From NCBI RefSeq assembly GCF_002224245.2, contig NZ_NKHK02000005.1, forward strand, positions 147,755 to 211,754: 64,000 nt of DNA, read 5' to 3'. This document shows, in pieces, positions 40,117 through 52,773 of the stretch (the first letter of the stretch is position 1; each line of letters opens with the position of its first letter). The translations under genes and the position numbers were made by a program. The notes below the pieces were generated by a model. It worked only from the letters and a program-made list of their open reading frames with translations. It did not search any database and was not told the origin of the DNA. The DNA comes from Moraxella sp. VT-16-12. Lineage in GTDB: Bacteria > Pseudomonadota > Gammaproteobacteria > Pseudomonadales > Moraxellaceae.

Positions 40117-40194
40117 AAAACTATCCTAAACTGGCAAAATCTTGCCACCAAAAATCATAAAACAGGCTATTTTACTAAAATTTTAGCAAAAAAC

Positions 40195-40509
40195 CTAGCC
40201 CTTCATCAGATGATTTCGCCAAGCGCTGTAGCTTAATTTGTCTTTAAAAACAACACTTACGACACATCTACTAGCCGCAAAATGATAGCGATACAAAGGC
40301 AGTGGCACAAAGTCAACCCCAGAGCCACCCCACGGCTGGCAACGCAAAATCCGTTTTATCACCAATGGTATCCCACGCACTCCATGCCATGACAAAGCAT
40401 ATATGCCATAAGATGAACAAGTAGGGTAAAAGCGACAGCGAGCGGGCAATAACGGACTTAATGCCTTTTGATAGCTTTTGATGACAAACAGTAAAAATTT
40501 AACCATCAT
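40195..40509 (-). CDS. yidD: membrane protein insertion efficiency factor YidD
   Basis: A small amphipathic protein, 104 residues, with the family core SYQKALSPLLPARCRFYPTC near residue 12, SSYGIYAL and CQPWGGSGVDFVP. It is thought to help insertion of membrane proteins next to YidC. It overlaps the rnpA stop by four bases. Confidence 0.92.
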   Translation of the reverse strand: MMVKFLLFVIKSYQKALSPLLPARCRFYPTCSSYGIYALSWHGVRGIPLVIKRILRCQPWGGSGVDFVPLPLYRYHFAASRCVVSVVFKDKLSYSAWRNHLMKG

Positions 40510-40886
40510 GATTTAGCAGGATAATCAGCGATGAGTTTTTTAAAAATTTGTGTCAGCTCGCCATGCAAGTCGATATCTTTTGTGTATTTTTTTTTAACAA
40601 TCAATACCACATCTACCGCCTCCATACCAGAGCAATGCAGGCGAAAATATTCACGAGTCAGTCGCTTTAAACGGTTGCGCATGACTGCCTGTCTGAGTTT
40701 CTTTTTGGTGATGGCAAGCCCAAGTCGTGGACACATCTGTTTTATTTGCCCTGCTCGGACAAACAATAACAAATGCTCGCTATGAATTTTTTTTGCAGGG
40801 GTATCAAATACTCGTTTAAAATCACAAGGTGTCAATAGGCGGTGATTTTTGGTAAAAACATGACTGATGGGATTATTGTCTGTCAT
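40506..40886 (-). CDS. rnpA: ribonuclease P protein component
   Basis: The protein subunit of RNase P, which processes tRNA 5' ends. The 126-residue basic protein carries the RNA-binding signature MRNRLKRLTREYFR near residue 70, preceded by LGLAITKKKLRQAV. It overlaps yidD. About 120 bases separate it from rpmH, rather more than the usual tight spacing, and a hairpin terminator lies between. Confidence 0.93.
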   Translation of the reverse strand: MTDNNPISHVFTKNHRLLTPCDFKRVFDTPAKKIHSEHLLLFVRAGQIKQMCPRLGLAITKKKLRQAVMRNRLKRLTREYFRLHCSGMEAVDVVLIVKKKYTKDIDLHGELTQIFKKLIADYPAKS

Positions 40887-40956
40887 ATATCATCACAAAT
40901 AAAACACATGATATAGAACTTGATGATTTTCGTCAATTTATTTGGCATCACCAATA

Positions 40957-40986
40957 AACGAAAAGCACCTTTTGGGTGCTTTTCGT
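40957..40986. terminator. hairpin terminator between rpmH and rnpA
   Basis: AACGAAAAGCACC and GGGTGCTTTTCGTT pair around a TTTT loop. It can act on the minus strand after rpmH, so rpmH may be partly terminated before rnpA. Confidence 0.6.
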
Positions 40987-41008
40987 TGGTATCTCTCTTG
41001 ATTGATTA

Positions 41009-41212
<204 letters not shown>

Positions 41213-41279
41213 TTACCATAAAATTGGTAAGCTAGACATTCTAGCAAAACTTACCAGTATGGTCAAGTTCTTTATTTTT

Positions 41280-41545
41280 AATAAACAGGTTAAATATACT
41301 AAAATTTACTGTTATGGTTAGATTTTTAAAGTTATCCACAGATTTTTGAACCGCTTATTATTAATAATATATATTAAATAATAATAATAAGGAAGTGAAA
41401 AATCTGTGGATAACTAATGATAAATTATTTAAATCAATAACTTATATTGTGGATATCCTGTGGATAACTCTGTGGATAAATTGTGTATAACTTGAAGATA
41501 AAAAACTTATCCACAATTTATCCACAGAGTTATCCACAGGATGTT
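41280..41545. other. oriC: chromosomal replication origin oriC
   Basis: The rpmH-dnaA gap carries perfect DnaA boxes (TTATCCACA or its reverse) at 41405, 41459, 41471, 41507, 41518 and 41530, plus one at 41332 and near-matches at 41448 and 41482. An almost pure AT stretch at 41355-41392 is a good unwinding element. Boxes between 41455 and 41542 form a perfect inverted repeat with 31-bp arms. Gene orientation also switches here. Confidence 0.92.
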
Positions 41546-41572
41546 TCAAAAAATAATTTTTTGTGGTATGAT
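41544..41572 (+). promoter_or_regulatory. probable dnaA promoter
   Basis: TTTCAA (-35) and TATGAT (-10) separated by 17 bases lie directly after the last DnaA box and 46 bases before the dnaA ATG. Closeness to the boxes fits autoregulation by DnaA. Confidence 0.5.
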
Positions 41573-41618
41573 GATGCGGTTTTTTAAAATAGAGTGATTT
41601 TGGTACTTAGGTGTGATC

Positions 41619-43082
41619 ATGGGTAATAATGGGTCATTGTTTGATGAAGTGTTTGAAGATGAACGGTTGGCTTGTCATAACGTACCAAAGCTGACTGTTC
41701 CTAAGACTGATGAGTTGCCATTTTTTAAGATGGATGATGCCCAGCATTTGTGGGAGTTGTGCTTGATGCAGCTTAAAACGGACATCTCAGAGATGGATTT
41801 TAACCAATGGTTAAGACCCATCACACCCATTTTGCAGGGTGATACCTTGGTATTAACAGCAATAAATCCTGTGTACATTGAGCGGGTGAAAAAAAATTAC
41901 TTGCCTGTGATTGAAAGAGTGTTGGCTGAACACGCATTTGGTAAAATAAAGTTAAAAACACAGGTGAAAACTCGTTCATCTCCCCCCACCAAAAGGAAAG
42001 CGATAAAAAAAACACAAATTGCAGACAGTAATGCCCTAAATCCGCTTTATACTTTTGATAATTTTGTCAAAGGTAAATCCAATGCTTTGGCATATAAGAC
42101 CTGCATGGAGTTGTCAAAAAAATTAGGACAAGAATCAGGTGGGGTACTTGACAGTCATTTGTTGTTTTTGTATGGAGCGTCAGGCTTGGGCAAAACACAT
42201 CTGATTAGTGCGGTGGCTCACAATTACCAAAAGGCGGGTTTGGCTTATTGTTTTTTTGATAAGGACAGTTTTTTTAAGGCGGCTACCAACGCATTTCGCA
42301 TGGAGCAAAATGGCGAAAAAGGCGAAGTAGAGCGATTAATGGAGCGCATCAGGCAGGCAGATTTGCTGATGATTGATGATGTGCATATGATTAAGAGCAA
42401 AAATGGTTCAGCGGTGCTGGATATTTTAACTCGCTTATTTGGGGAATTTACGCAAGGTAACAAACGTTTGATTTTGGCATCTGACCGCCCGCCATCACGC
42501 ATGACCAATTTTGAAGCACGTTTTTTGTCCCGTTTTTCGGGGGGGTTATCTTTGCCAATAGAGCCACCAGACATAGACACTCGCATTCAGATTTTGCAAA
42601 AAAAAGCAAGTGCCAAGCAGATGGTGCTACCCAAAGAGTGTGCCATTTTTATTGCTCAAAATGTGCCATTTGATGTGCGTGGTTTGGAAGGGGCATTAGA
42701 TCAAGTGTTGGCGTATGCCATCACCACGGACATGCAGGTGGATTTGCGATTGGTGCGTCAGGCGTTAAGGGACCGCATTGATGTGCGAACGTCATCAGTA
42801 AACACTGACAGCATTCGCGATGTGGTGGCAAAATATTACAGCATACCTACAAAGGAGCTGGTGGGTAAAAAACGCAGTCGTCATATTGCTCGTCCCCGTC
42901 AGATGGCAATGGCACTCATTCGTGAGCTGACCCAAGACAGTTTTCCTGAAATTGGACAAGCGTTTGGTGGACGAGACCACACCACTGTCATACACGCCTG
43001 TGAAACGATTGCACAGCTACGCCAAACAGACGCACAGATTAACAAAGATTATCAGTCGTTAATGGCGACACTGCGGGGTTAG
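41619..43082 (+). CDS. dnaA: chromosomal replication initiator DnaA
   Basis: AAA+ initiator that binds DnaA boxes in oriC and loads the helicase. The 487-residue protein has domain I (HLWELCLMQLKTDISEMDFNQW from about residue 43), a variable linker, Walker A GASGLGKTH near 187, Walker B LMIDDVHM near 250 and the C-terminal DNA-binding motif GGRDHTTVIHA near 450. About 40 residues precede domain I, an unusual extension. I choose the ATG at 41619 with AGG 7 bases upstream over a GTG at 41613 that is too close to it. Confidence 0.95.
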   Translation: MGNNGSLFDEVFEDERLACHNVPKLTVPKTDELPFFKMDDAQHLWELCLMQLKTDISEMDFNQWLRPITPILQGDTLVLTAINPVYIERVKKNYLPVIERVLAEHAFGKIKLKTQVKTRSSPPTKRKAIKKTQIADSNALNPLYTFDNFVKGKSNALAYKTCMELSKKLGQESGGVLDSHLLFLYGASGLGKTHLISAVAHNYQKAGLAYCFFDKDSFFKAATNAFRMEQNGEKGEVERLMERIRQADLLMIDDVHMIKSKNGSAVLDILTRLFGEFTQGNKRLILASDRPPSRMTNFEARFLSRFSGGLSLPIEPPDIDTRIQILQKKASAKQMVLPKECAIFIAQNVPFDVRGLEGALDQVLAYAITTDMQVDLRLVRQALRDRIDVRTSSVNTDSIRDVVAKYYSIPTKELVGKKRSRHIARPRQMAMALIRELTQDSFPEIGQAFGGRDHTTVIHACETIAQLRQTDAQINKDYQSLMATLRG

Positions 43083-43239
43083 CTTTGTGTAATCTTTGGA
43101 CGGTTGTGGTACAATGATGATGTTTTGGCGATGCTTGATTGGATGAGTGTTTTTGTTGTTTTTAACTTAAAAACAATGAATTAATTTAAAATCTATGAGC
43201 AAGGGTAAAGGTTTAAATTTTGTTTGCGAGATGTGATTT

Positions 43240-44382
43240 ATGAAACTTGTGGTTAATCGTGGTCTTTTTATTAAAGCCATGAGCTTTGTGGTGGAAGTGG
43301 CGAATCGTCATCGCTTACCAATTTTGGGTAATATTAAGCTGGTGCTAGATACAGACCAACTAACATTGACGGCATCGGATTTGGAGGTGGAGCTGACGTG
43401 TCATGTGTTGTTGCCTAAGGGAGCGTGTCAGCAAGTAGGGGCAGTTACTGTGCCTGCCGACAAGCTGTTTAGTATTTGCAAATTGCTTCCTGAGGACGAT
43501 GTGTGTTTTGATGCGTCTGAAAATTTAGGCCGTTGTCATATTAGCAGTGGAAAGAGTAATTATTCTTTGGCAACTTTGCCAGCAAGTGATTTTCCAAGCA
43601 TTGGTCAGCCCAATACCCAAAAAAGTGTCAAAGTCAGTCTTGATGATTTGTCAGGCTTATTAAAACACACTCGCTTTGCCATGGCGACCCAAGATGTGCG
43701 TCATTATTTGACGGGGTTGTTGTTGGAAATAAGCGGTCAAAATTTAACAGCAGTTGCCACAGATGGACATCGTTTGGCGGTGGCGTATCGCAGCTTGATT
43801 GAGTCGTGTGATGACACTCGTGTGATTATCCCTGGTAAAGCGGTGAGTGGATTGGAACGTTTGCTACTTGAACTTGCCAAAACTGCCCAGAATGGTGGTT
43901 TGGTAGAGCTTGGCATAGATGATGAATTTTTGTATTCGGCATTAAATTTTGGTCAAGAAATGACCATAAATCTGACCGCTCGTTTGATAGATGGTAAGTT
44001 TCCTGATTATCGCCGTGTGTTGCCAACCGCTAACGATAAAATTGCAGTCTTTGATAAAGATGAAATGGTGGCGGTGCTAAGACGTATTTCGGTCTTAAAC
44101 ACCAAAGAATCTCCCGGCGTACTCCTTGGGTTTGGTTCATCTGACACAGCCACCATTAGCTCCAACAATCGTGAGCAAGATGAAGCGGTGGAAGTGTTGC
44201 CTGTCAGCTTTACAGGTCAGCCGATAGAACTGTCTTTTAATGAAGGCTATCTGCGTGCAGTACTAAATGTCCTAGAAGGCGACGTTCGCTTAGAAATGGT
44301 ACATCCCAACAGCCCTGCCTTGATTTATCAAGTGGGTGATGAGCATCGTCATCAATATGTTGTCATGCCAATGCGTGTCTGA
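43240..44382 (+). CDS. dnaN: DNA polymerase III sliding clamp, beta subunit
   Basis: The ring-shaped processivity clamp. The 380-residue protein begins MKLVVNRGLFIKAMSFV, has VATDGHRLAV near residue 175 and ends with the typical YVVMPMRV. It follows dnaA after 157 bases, which should contain its own promoter. Its stop overlaps the recF start by one base (TGATG). Confidence 0.96.
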   Translation: MKLVVNRGLFIKAMSFVVEVANRHRLPILGNIKLVLDTDQLTLTASDLEVELTCHVLLPKGACQQVGAVTVPADKLFSICKLLPEDDVCFDASENLGRCHISSGKSNYSLATLPASDFPSIGQPNTQKSVKVSLDDLSGLLKHTRFAMATQDVRHYLTGLLLEISGQNLTAVATDGHRLAVAYRSLIESCDDTRVIIPGKAVSGLERLLLELAKTAQNGGLVELGIDDEFLYSALNFGQEMTINLTARLIDGKFPDYRRVLPTANDKIAVFDKDEMVAVLRRISVLNTKESPGVLLGFGSSDTATISSNNREQDEAVEVLPVSFTGQPIELSFNEGYLRAVLNVLEGDVRLEMVHPNSPALIYQVGDEHRHQYVVMPMRV

Positions 44383-45512
44383 TGATTGATGAGCTTAAAA
44401 TCCATCAGTTTCGCAACATCAGCACTGCTCATTTGTCTTTGGCAGAATGTAATGTGTTGGTGGGCAAAAATGGTAGTGGCAAAACATCGTTGTTAGAAGC
44501 GGTGTTTTTGTTGTCAAGGGGTAAAAGTTTTCGTCATCATGAACCAAAACGCTACATCACTCATCATCAGCACAGATGTGCAGTTTGGGCAAATACCAGA
44601 CAAGGGCAGATGGCCATACAAAAAACACTTGATGATAAAGGGTTTGCCACCACCATCATAAAACAACACGGGCAACACGTCTCATCTCAAAGCGTGCTGT
44701 CTTTTGCCTTGCCAACTTTACTTATTGATCCAAGTGGTATGGAGCTGTTGGAGATGGGCAGCAACAGTCGCAGACAGCTTTTAGACTGGCTTGTGTTTCA
44801 CATGGAACATGAGTTTTATGGTGAATGGTTGTCTTACCAAAGATTACTAAAACAGCGTAATATACTGCTAAAATCACCTGCCATTCAAAAGCGACTGCCA
44901 GAGCTGTATGCGTGGGACTATCAGCTTGCTTCTCATGCTCATAAAATCCACGAATATCGCCAAACGGTTTTTAATCGTTGGTTGGGTTATTTTGATAAAA
45001 TGCTATCTTGTCTGTTGCCTCATTGTGCCGGGTTGATTTGGTTGTCTTATCAAGCGGGATTTGATGAAAAGGTGGGGTTATTTGATGTATTAAGACAACG
45101 CATCACGGCAGATGTGGAGCTGGGTTATACTCGGGTTGGCACTCATCGTGCGGACATATCAGTCGTATTTAAGCAATCAGGCGATGTTAGGTTTAAGGAA
45201 CAGGCAGCTAATGTGTTGTCTCGGGGTGAAAAAAAATTACTCATCACCGCCTTAAAATTATCACAATTACAACTCATCTGTGAAACTGGCATTCGCCTTG
45301 TGGTGATGATTGATGATATTGATGCTGAGCTTGATGAATGGGCGGTACAAACCCTGCTTAAAACCTTAATGGAATTGCCTTGTCAGTTGTTTATCACAAA
45401 TCTTAACAGCGATATTGTCAGTGTCATTCATGATGTTCAAAAACAGCTTGGCAGCACCAAAACGATGGCGGTATTTGATGTTAAAGATGGGACTATTATA
45501 AAGCGGATATAG
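44382..45512 (+). CDS. recF: DNA replication and repair protein RecF
   Basis: An SMC-like ATPase that helps RecO and RecR load RecA at gaps. The 376-residue protein has Walker A (GKNGSGKTSLLEAVF) near residue 28, the signature region LSRGEKKLLITAL near 285 and Walker B (VVMIDDIDAELDE) near 305. The ATG overlaps the dnaN stop. A parS-like sequence (44794-44809, one asymmetric base) is inside the gene. Confidence 0.95.
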   Translation: MIDELKIHQFRNISTAHLSLAECNVLVGKNGSGKTSLLEAVFLLSRGKSFRHHEPKRYITHHQHRCAVWANTRQGQMAIQKTLDDKGFATTIIKQHGQHVSSQSVLSFALPTLLIDPSGMELLEMGSNSRRQLLDWLVFHMEHEFYGEWLSYQRLLKQRNILLKSPAIQKRLPELYAWDYQLASHAHKIHEYRQTVFNRWLGYFDKMLSCLLPHCAGLIWLSYQAGFDEKVGLFDVLRQRITADVELGYTRVGTHRADISVVFKQSGDVRFKEQAANVLSRGEKKLLITALKLSQLQLICETGIRLVVMIDDIDAELDEWAVQTLLKTLMELPCQLFITNLNSDIVSVIHDVQKQLGSTKTMAVFDVKDGTIIKRI

Positions 45513-45557
45513 TTTTATTTGATAAAATAATTAAGTTAAATATGTTAAATATTTTTG

Positions 45558-45582
45558 GTGTGGGGCGTCATTTATCCCACAC
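45558..45582. terminator. hairpin between recF and the interrupted gene
   Basis: GTGTGGG and CCCACAC pair across an 11-base loop in the convergent gap. The T run is poor on the plus strand, so termination strength is uncertain. Confidence 0.4.
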
Positions 45583-45612
45583 GTTTAAATCATATATTTT
45601 TAGTGAATTAAA

Positions 45613-46005
45613 TCAAAATTCCCAAGATTTCCAATGACCTTGCTTATTTATCTCAAATGGTCCACTACGAAATAATACTTCCTCCCCTGCCAACAATTTA
45701 CGCACCCAAATGTCCGTATAGTCTTCGCCTGTGCCACGCACGATAAAACGAGTATTAGGAAAATTTGCAGATATATGATAAAACAAATCCAAAATAAGAC
45801 CTGCATACATTTTATTAAAACCGTAACAAGAGCCTCTCGCTAACAATGATGTTAAGTCTGTCAGCAGACCTTCACGTGAGCACCCCATCTCATCACACTA
45901 TTTTTCAGCAATGGGTTGAAGCAATTTAAAAGAAAATTCATGATTTTGTGTGGCTGGATTTTCTTTATCTTCCCAAACCAAATCCACATTAGTATAATAA
46001 CTCAT
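45613..46005 (-). pseudogene. small protein gene interrupted by an in-frame amber stop
   Basis: The frame from ATG 46005 runs 35 codons, meets TAG at 45898-45900 and continues in the same frame for 95 codons to 45613. The first part (MSYYTNVDLVWEDKENPA) and the second part (GSCYGFNKMYAGLILDLF, then RFIVRGTGEDYTDIWVRK) look like one soluble protein of about 130 residues, because no frameshift is needed and the upstream part is well coded. I do not recognise the family. It could be a recent pseudogene, a sequencing error or rarely read through. An internal ATG at 45888 could give a shorter product. Confidence 0.65.
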
Positions 46006-48824
<2,819 letters not shown>

Positions 48825-48837
48825 TTGCTCATCAGAT

Positions 48838-48868
48838 AAAACCCCAAATTTGGGGTTTTATTTTTTTA
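48838..48868 (+). terminator. terminator after gyrB
   Basis: A perfect AAAACCCCAAA/TTTGGGGTTTT palindrome followed by ATTTTTTT, 14 bases after the gyrB stop. Confidence 0.85.
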
Positions 48869-48960
48869 AAATTTGGACTGAATGCGTGCTACAAGGTCTA
48901 TTTTATTGTTGAACCAAACGCGTATATTTGCAAAGAGTTCATATAACCACTAATATGGGG

Positions 48961-51516
48961 TCATTTCAGTCCAAATTTGCGCTTGGCTGTCTGTGCCAGC
49001 ACCATCTCAATTTCATCATCATTAAGACTGGCAGTGTGGTGTAGTAGGTCCATCATGTCAGGATTTAGGACAAATCTGGCGTGTTTGGCGATGTTGTCAA
49101 TACGCTCATCAAAGCTGATAAGACCATCATTGATTTGGATATAATCTAGGCGTTTTAAGGTGTCTAGAAAACTTGTAAACAATGCCTTATCAAACATATC
49201 AGGCAAATCATCACCATACAACAAAGAGATACGCTGACCAAGCACATAGCACAGATTGACCGTTTGTTCGGAGTTTAGGCGATTTGAGCCTTGTTCGGAC
49301 AATAAAGTCAGTGCCATAAAATAGCGTTCTAGGCTTTGTTGGGCAGGACTGGCAAGTACGATAAGCTGTTGATAATGAGCAGAGTTGCTTTGGGGTGAGC
49401 CTATCACACCATCACCCAAATCTATCAGCACGCCTTCGGATATAAGAACGTCTAGTATTTGGCTGATGGTGTTGGCGATGTTGCGTTGAGCAAATTTTAA
49501 GAAAAATTCACTTTGTAAAAATGGATATAACAGCTCGCTGATACTGCTGATTTTGGCTTTATCAATCCAACCATTTCTTTGCACCAAAGATGCCAAAAAG
49601 CTAGATAAAATAAAGGCGTGCAAGATGTTATTTTTAAAATAACTTAGCAGGGGCGCTTGTTTGTCTGCCACCGTAATCATGTCGCCCAACACATGGGGGG
49701 TGCGTTCTATGAGTTTTAGGCGTAAGCCGTAGTTTAGGATGTCTTGGGCAGACATGTCAGTGATGAACGTGTCTTTATCGTAGGGCAAGGCTTGGGCAAT
49801 GCGTTGATATAAGGCGATTTGTTCTATTGCTTGGGTTTCGCCTAGGGCAGATTTTTGGGTGGATAAAATGACCAATGCCAGTAGGGACACAGGGTTTATC
49901 ACGGCTGATTTGTTGATGTTTTGCATGATTTTGACAGCGATGTTGGTAATCATGGCGTGCGTTTTTTGGGTATTTTCATCGCTGTTGTCGCCTGCTTTGA
50001 CATCAAATTTGTTCATAAAATGTTCAATATGCAACGGCTCTCCAAAGGACAAATGCACCGTACCAAAAATCCGTTCAATCTTTTTGGCGGTTTTGGCAAG
50101 GTTTAGCAGGTTTTCGCTTTCTTTGGGTTTGCCTTTTAGTTCACCCACATAAGTTGCCCCTTCCATAATCCGCTCATAGCTGATGTAGGTGGGAATAAAG
50201 ACCACAGGTTTGGCACTTTCACGCAAATAGCTATTGACAGTCATTGCCAGCATACCCAGTTTGGGTGGTAATAATCTGCCTGAGCGAGAGCGACCCCCTT
50301 CTATAAAATACTCAATGGGTACAGCACGCTGCATGAGTGTGTGGACGTATTCTTTAAACACGGTGCTATATAGGACGTTACCTTTGAAGCTACGTCTCAT
50401 AAAAAACGCACCGCCATTTCTTAAAATCTCACCCACCACAGGGATGTTTAAATTTTCACCTGCTGCCACCAAAGGCACTCTGAGCCCCCGTTTATAAATG
50501 ACATAGGACAATAGCAGATAGTCCACATGACTGCGATGGCAAGGCACATAGATGATTTGATGGTCGGGAGCAAGCTCGCGCACTCGCTCAAAATGACGCA
50601 CTTCCACGCCATCATACAGCCGTGTCCACAGCCATGTCAAAAAATGGTCAAAAAAACGCACCACCGAATGCGAATAATCACTGGTAATCTCACTGATATA
50701 GCCTGCCGCTTCTTTTTTGACAGTGGCGATAGATTTGCCAGTCGTGTTTGCTTCTTGTTCTATGGCGGATTGTACGGTGGGCGATGATAAGATTTTGCCA
50801 GTGATGTTGCGTTTATCGGATAAATCAGGACCGATGATGCTGGTGCGTTGGTTGTCTAATCGCTCTTTTAGATGGGCGGTGATGTATTCGCTTAGGTGCG
50901 TGGCATTTGGGGTATCAATGTCTTGGGCGGTGCGTGCGTCTTGGATAAGGGTGCTTAGGTCTTGGGCTTGGGCAAATTGTATGACTGTATCTCGTCCCAT
51001 GACGCCAATATTAAACAACTGTTTGCTAACACTTGGGCTGTTCCATTCATCTGCCATCAACAGGCGAAATAAAGAATCTTCTTTGTCGGGAGCTCGCCCC
51101 CACAAAATCGTAACAGGGATTAGGCGAATCTGTAAGCTGGGGTTATCAAGACACGCTTGCACCAAACGCTCCAAACGAGGTGAGATGGCGGTGGCAGAAG
51201 CATGGCGATGTTTTAAAAAAATCACAGACACGTTTTCATCAAGTGTGTCGGTTTTGATTTTGTTTAAGGCAGATGGTAGCCCCAGCTCATCGGTTTTTAA
51301 ATCTAGCAATAAGCTGTTTGAGCGAGAGTATTCTCGCAACACATAAAATGTTGGTACATCATCATCAAAAACAGGGACTTCTCCGAGTACTTGGGCTTTG
51401 ACCGCTAGGGATAGACCTTTGGCAGACAATGTGCGATAGGCAGGTTTGTGTTCGGTTGGTGGTGAGATTTTTGAGCGTTTATTAAGAAATTTGGTAAGTG
51501 CGGTGAGTGTGAACAT
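48961..51516 (-). CDS. plsB: glycerol-3-phosphate acyltransferase
   Basis: Catalyses the first acylation of glycerol-3-phosphate in phospholipid synthesis, at the inner membrane, using acyl-ACP or acyl-CoA. The 851-residue protein has the HX4D motif as CHRSHVDYLLLSY near residue 330, the GAFFMRRSF block near 368, the EGGRSRSGRLLPPKLG block near 405 and the VFIPTYISYERI block near 440. It reads toward the origin side and is divergent from tesB. Confidence 0.94.
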   Translation of the reverse strand: MFTLTALTKFLNKRSKISPPTEHKPAYRTLSAKGLSLAVKAQVLGEVPVFDDDVPTFYVLREYSRSNSLLLDLKTDELGLPSALNKIKTDTLDENVSVIFLKHRHASATAISPRLERLVQACLDNPSLQIRLIPVTILWGRAPDKEDSLFRLLMADEWNSPSVSKQLFNIGVMGRDTVIQFAQAQDLSTLIQDARTAQDIDTPNATHLSEYITAHLKERLDNQRTSIIGPDLSDKRNITGKILSSPTVQSAIEQEANTTGKSIATVKKEAAGYISEITSDYSHSVVRFFDHFLTWLWTRLYDGVEVRHFERVRELAPDHQIIYVPCHRSHVDYLLLSYVIYKRGLRVPLVAAGENLNIPVVGEILRNGGAFFMRRSFKGNVLYSTVFKEYVHTLMQRAVPIEYFIEGGRSRSGRLLPPKLGMLAMTVNSYLRESAKPVVFIPTYISYERIMEGATYVGELKGKPKESENLLNLAKTAKKIERIFGTVHLSFGEPLHIEHFMNKFDVKAGDNSDENTQKTHAMITNIAVKIMQNINKSAVINPVSLLALVILSTQKSALGETQAIEQIALYQRIAQALPYDKDTFITDMSAQDILNYGLRLKLIERTPHVLGDMITVADKQAPLLSYFKNNILHAFILSSFLASLVQRNGWIDKAKISSISELLYPFLQSEFFLKFAQRNIANTISQILDVLISEGVLIDLGDGVIGSPQSNSAHYQQLIVLASPAQQSLERYFMALTLLSEQGSNRLNSEQTVNLCYVLGQRISLLYGDDLPDMFDKALFTSFLDTLKRLDYIQINDGLISFDERIDNIAKHARFVLNPDMMDLLHHTASLNDDEIEMVLAQTAKRKFGLK

Positions 51517-51727
51517 GAGAAATCTTAAATAAGAAAATGACCAGTTAGTCCACTATTTTAACATTTTTAGGAAGTGATTAGGTAGAGCGTGCCAAAGTCA
51601 GATAACACAATTTACAATTTAGCAATGATTTGGAGATAAAAATCAGCAGATGGATGGGTGTCATTTTGTGATGAATTGTTGTGGTTTTGTATCAAATATG
51701 ACGTTTCACCCATGCCAAAAAAAATGC

Positions 51728-51733
51728 TATGAT
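51728..51733 (+). promoter_or_regulatory. -10 element of tesB
   Basis: TGCTATGAT is an extended -10 28 bases before ATG 51761. Its position makes upstream in-frame ATGs (51650 and 51734) unlikely starts, because they lie before or at the transcript start. Confidence 0.5.
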
Positions 51734-51760
51734 ATGGCAACATTTTTATCAGATGATATT

Positions 51761-52654
51761 ATGACCGCTCAATCTTTGTTAGATGAATTGCTAACAGCAC
51801 TTACTTTGACCAAAATCGCCCCTGATACTTACCAAGCCCCTAGCTTTGATTTTGTGGGAGCCAGAGTGTTTGGTGGTCAAGTGCTGGCTCAGGCGATGAT
51901 GGCAGGTGCTTTGACCCTTGATGTGGATAAACCGTGCCATTCGCTCCATGGCTATTTTTTGCGTGGCGGTGATATTCGTTATCCTGTCATTTATCAAGTT
52001 CGCCGTTTGCGTGATGGCAAAAGTTTGTCCGCTCGCCAAATCGTTACGGTGCAAAACGTGCCTGATGGCGAAGGTGTTATCAGTGAGCAGGTGATTTTTA
52101 GTATGATTGCCTCTTTTTCACCGATGGAAGGCGGGCTAGATTACCAAGAAACCATGCCTGCTTATCCCAGTCCTTATCTATTAAAGGGCGAACAAGAGCT
52201 CAAAGCACAATATTTGAACAAAATCCCCCAAGCACTCCAAGCTCGCTTTATGAAAAAGCGTCATGTGGAGATACGCCCCATCAGTCCACGCGACCCCATA
52301 AATCCAGCACCCATGCGACCTAGACAAGCCAACTGGCTACGCATTGAAGGCTTACACCAGCAGCCTGTGGCGATACATCAGGCATTGTTGGCGTTTGCGT
52401 CTGATTATTATTTGGTCAGTACAGGACTGATGAGTCATGGGCTAACCTATGCCAGTCGTGGACTGCAAGTGGCGAGCATTGACCACAGCATGCACTTTCA
52501 TCGCCCCTTTGATATCAGTGATTGGCTGCTGTATGACATGTGGAGCGACACCACCAGTCATGCCAAGGGGCTAAATCATGGTCAGTTTTGGCAAGATGGC
52601 AAACTGGTCGCCACTACCCAACAAGAAGGGCTCATGCGTCTGCGTGATGGTTAG
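51761..52654 (+). CDS. tesB: acyl-CoA thioesterase II
   Basis: A double hot-dog thioesterase that hydrolyses acyl-CoAs. The 297-residue protein has DFVGARVFGGQVLAQAMMAG near residue 25, HSLHGYFLRGGD near 57, the ASDYYLVSTGLM segment near 225 and the SIDHSMHFHRPFD ending near 247. The start at MTAQSLLDELL matches the family and follows the -10 element. It is divergent from plsB, another acyl-CoA/ACP enzyme gene. Confidence 0.92.
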   Translation: MTAQSLLDELLTALTLTKIAPDTYQAPSFDFVGARVFGGQVLAQAMMAGALTLDVDKPCHSLHGYFLRGGDIRYPVIYQVRRLRDGKSLSARQIVTVQNVPDGEGVISEQVIFSMIASFSPMEGGLDYQETMPAYPSPYLLKGEQELKAQYLNKIPQALQARFMKKRHVEIRPISPRDPINPAPMRPRQANWLRIEGLHQQPVAIHQALLAFASDYYLVSTGLMSHGLTYASRGLQVASIDHSMHFHRPFDISDWLLYDMWSDTTSHAKGLNHGQFWQDGKLVATTQQEGLMRLRDG

Positions 52655-52733
52655 CTGTGGATTGTACAAATCTTGTGCGATGTGTGTTTACAAAATATAA
52701 AAAAGTGGTAATTTGGTAAACAAGCCAGTTAAG

Positions 52734-52739
52734 TATAAT
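52734..52739 (+). promoter_or_regulatory. -10 element of the DUF1615 gene
   Basis: TATAAT lies 34 bases before the chosen ATG at 52774 and overlaps an earlier in-frame ATG, which argues against that earlier start. Confidence 0.45.
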
Positions 52740-52773
52740 GATGGCGTTTTGTCCCTTTGATAGATGGATAACT

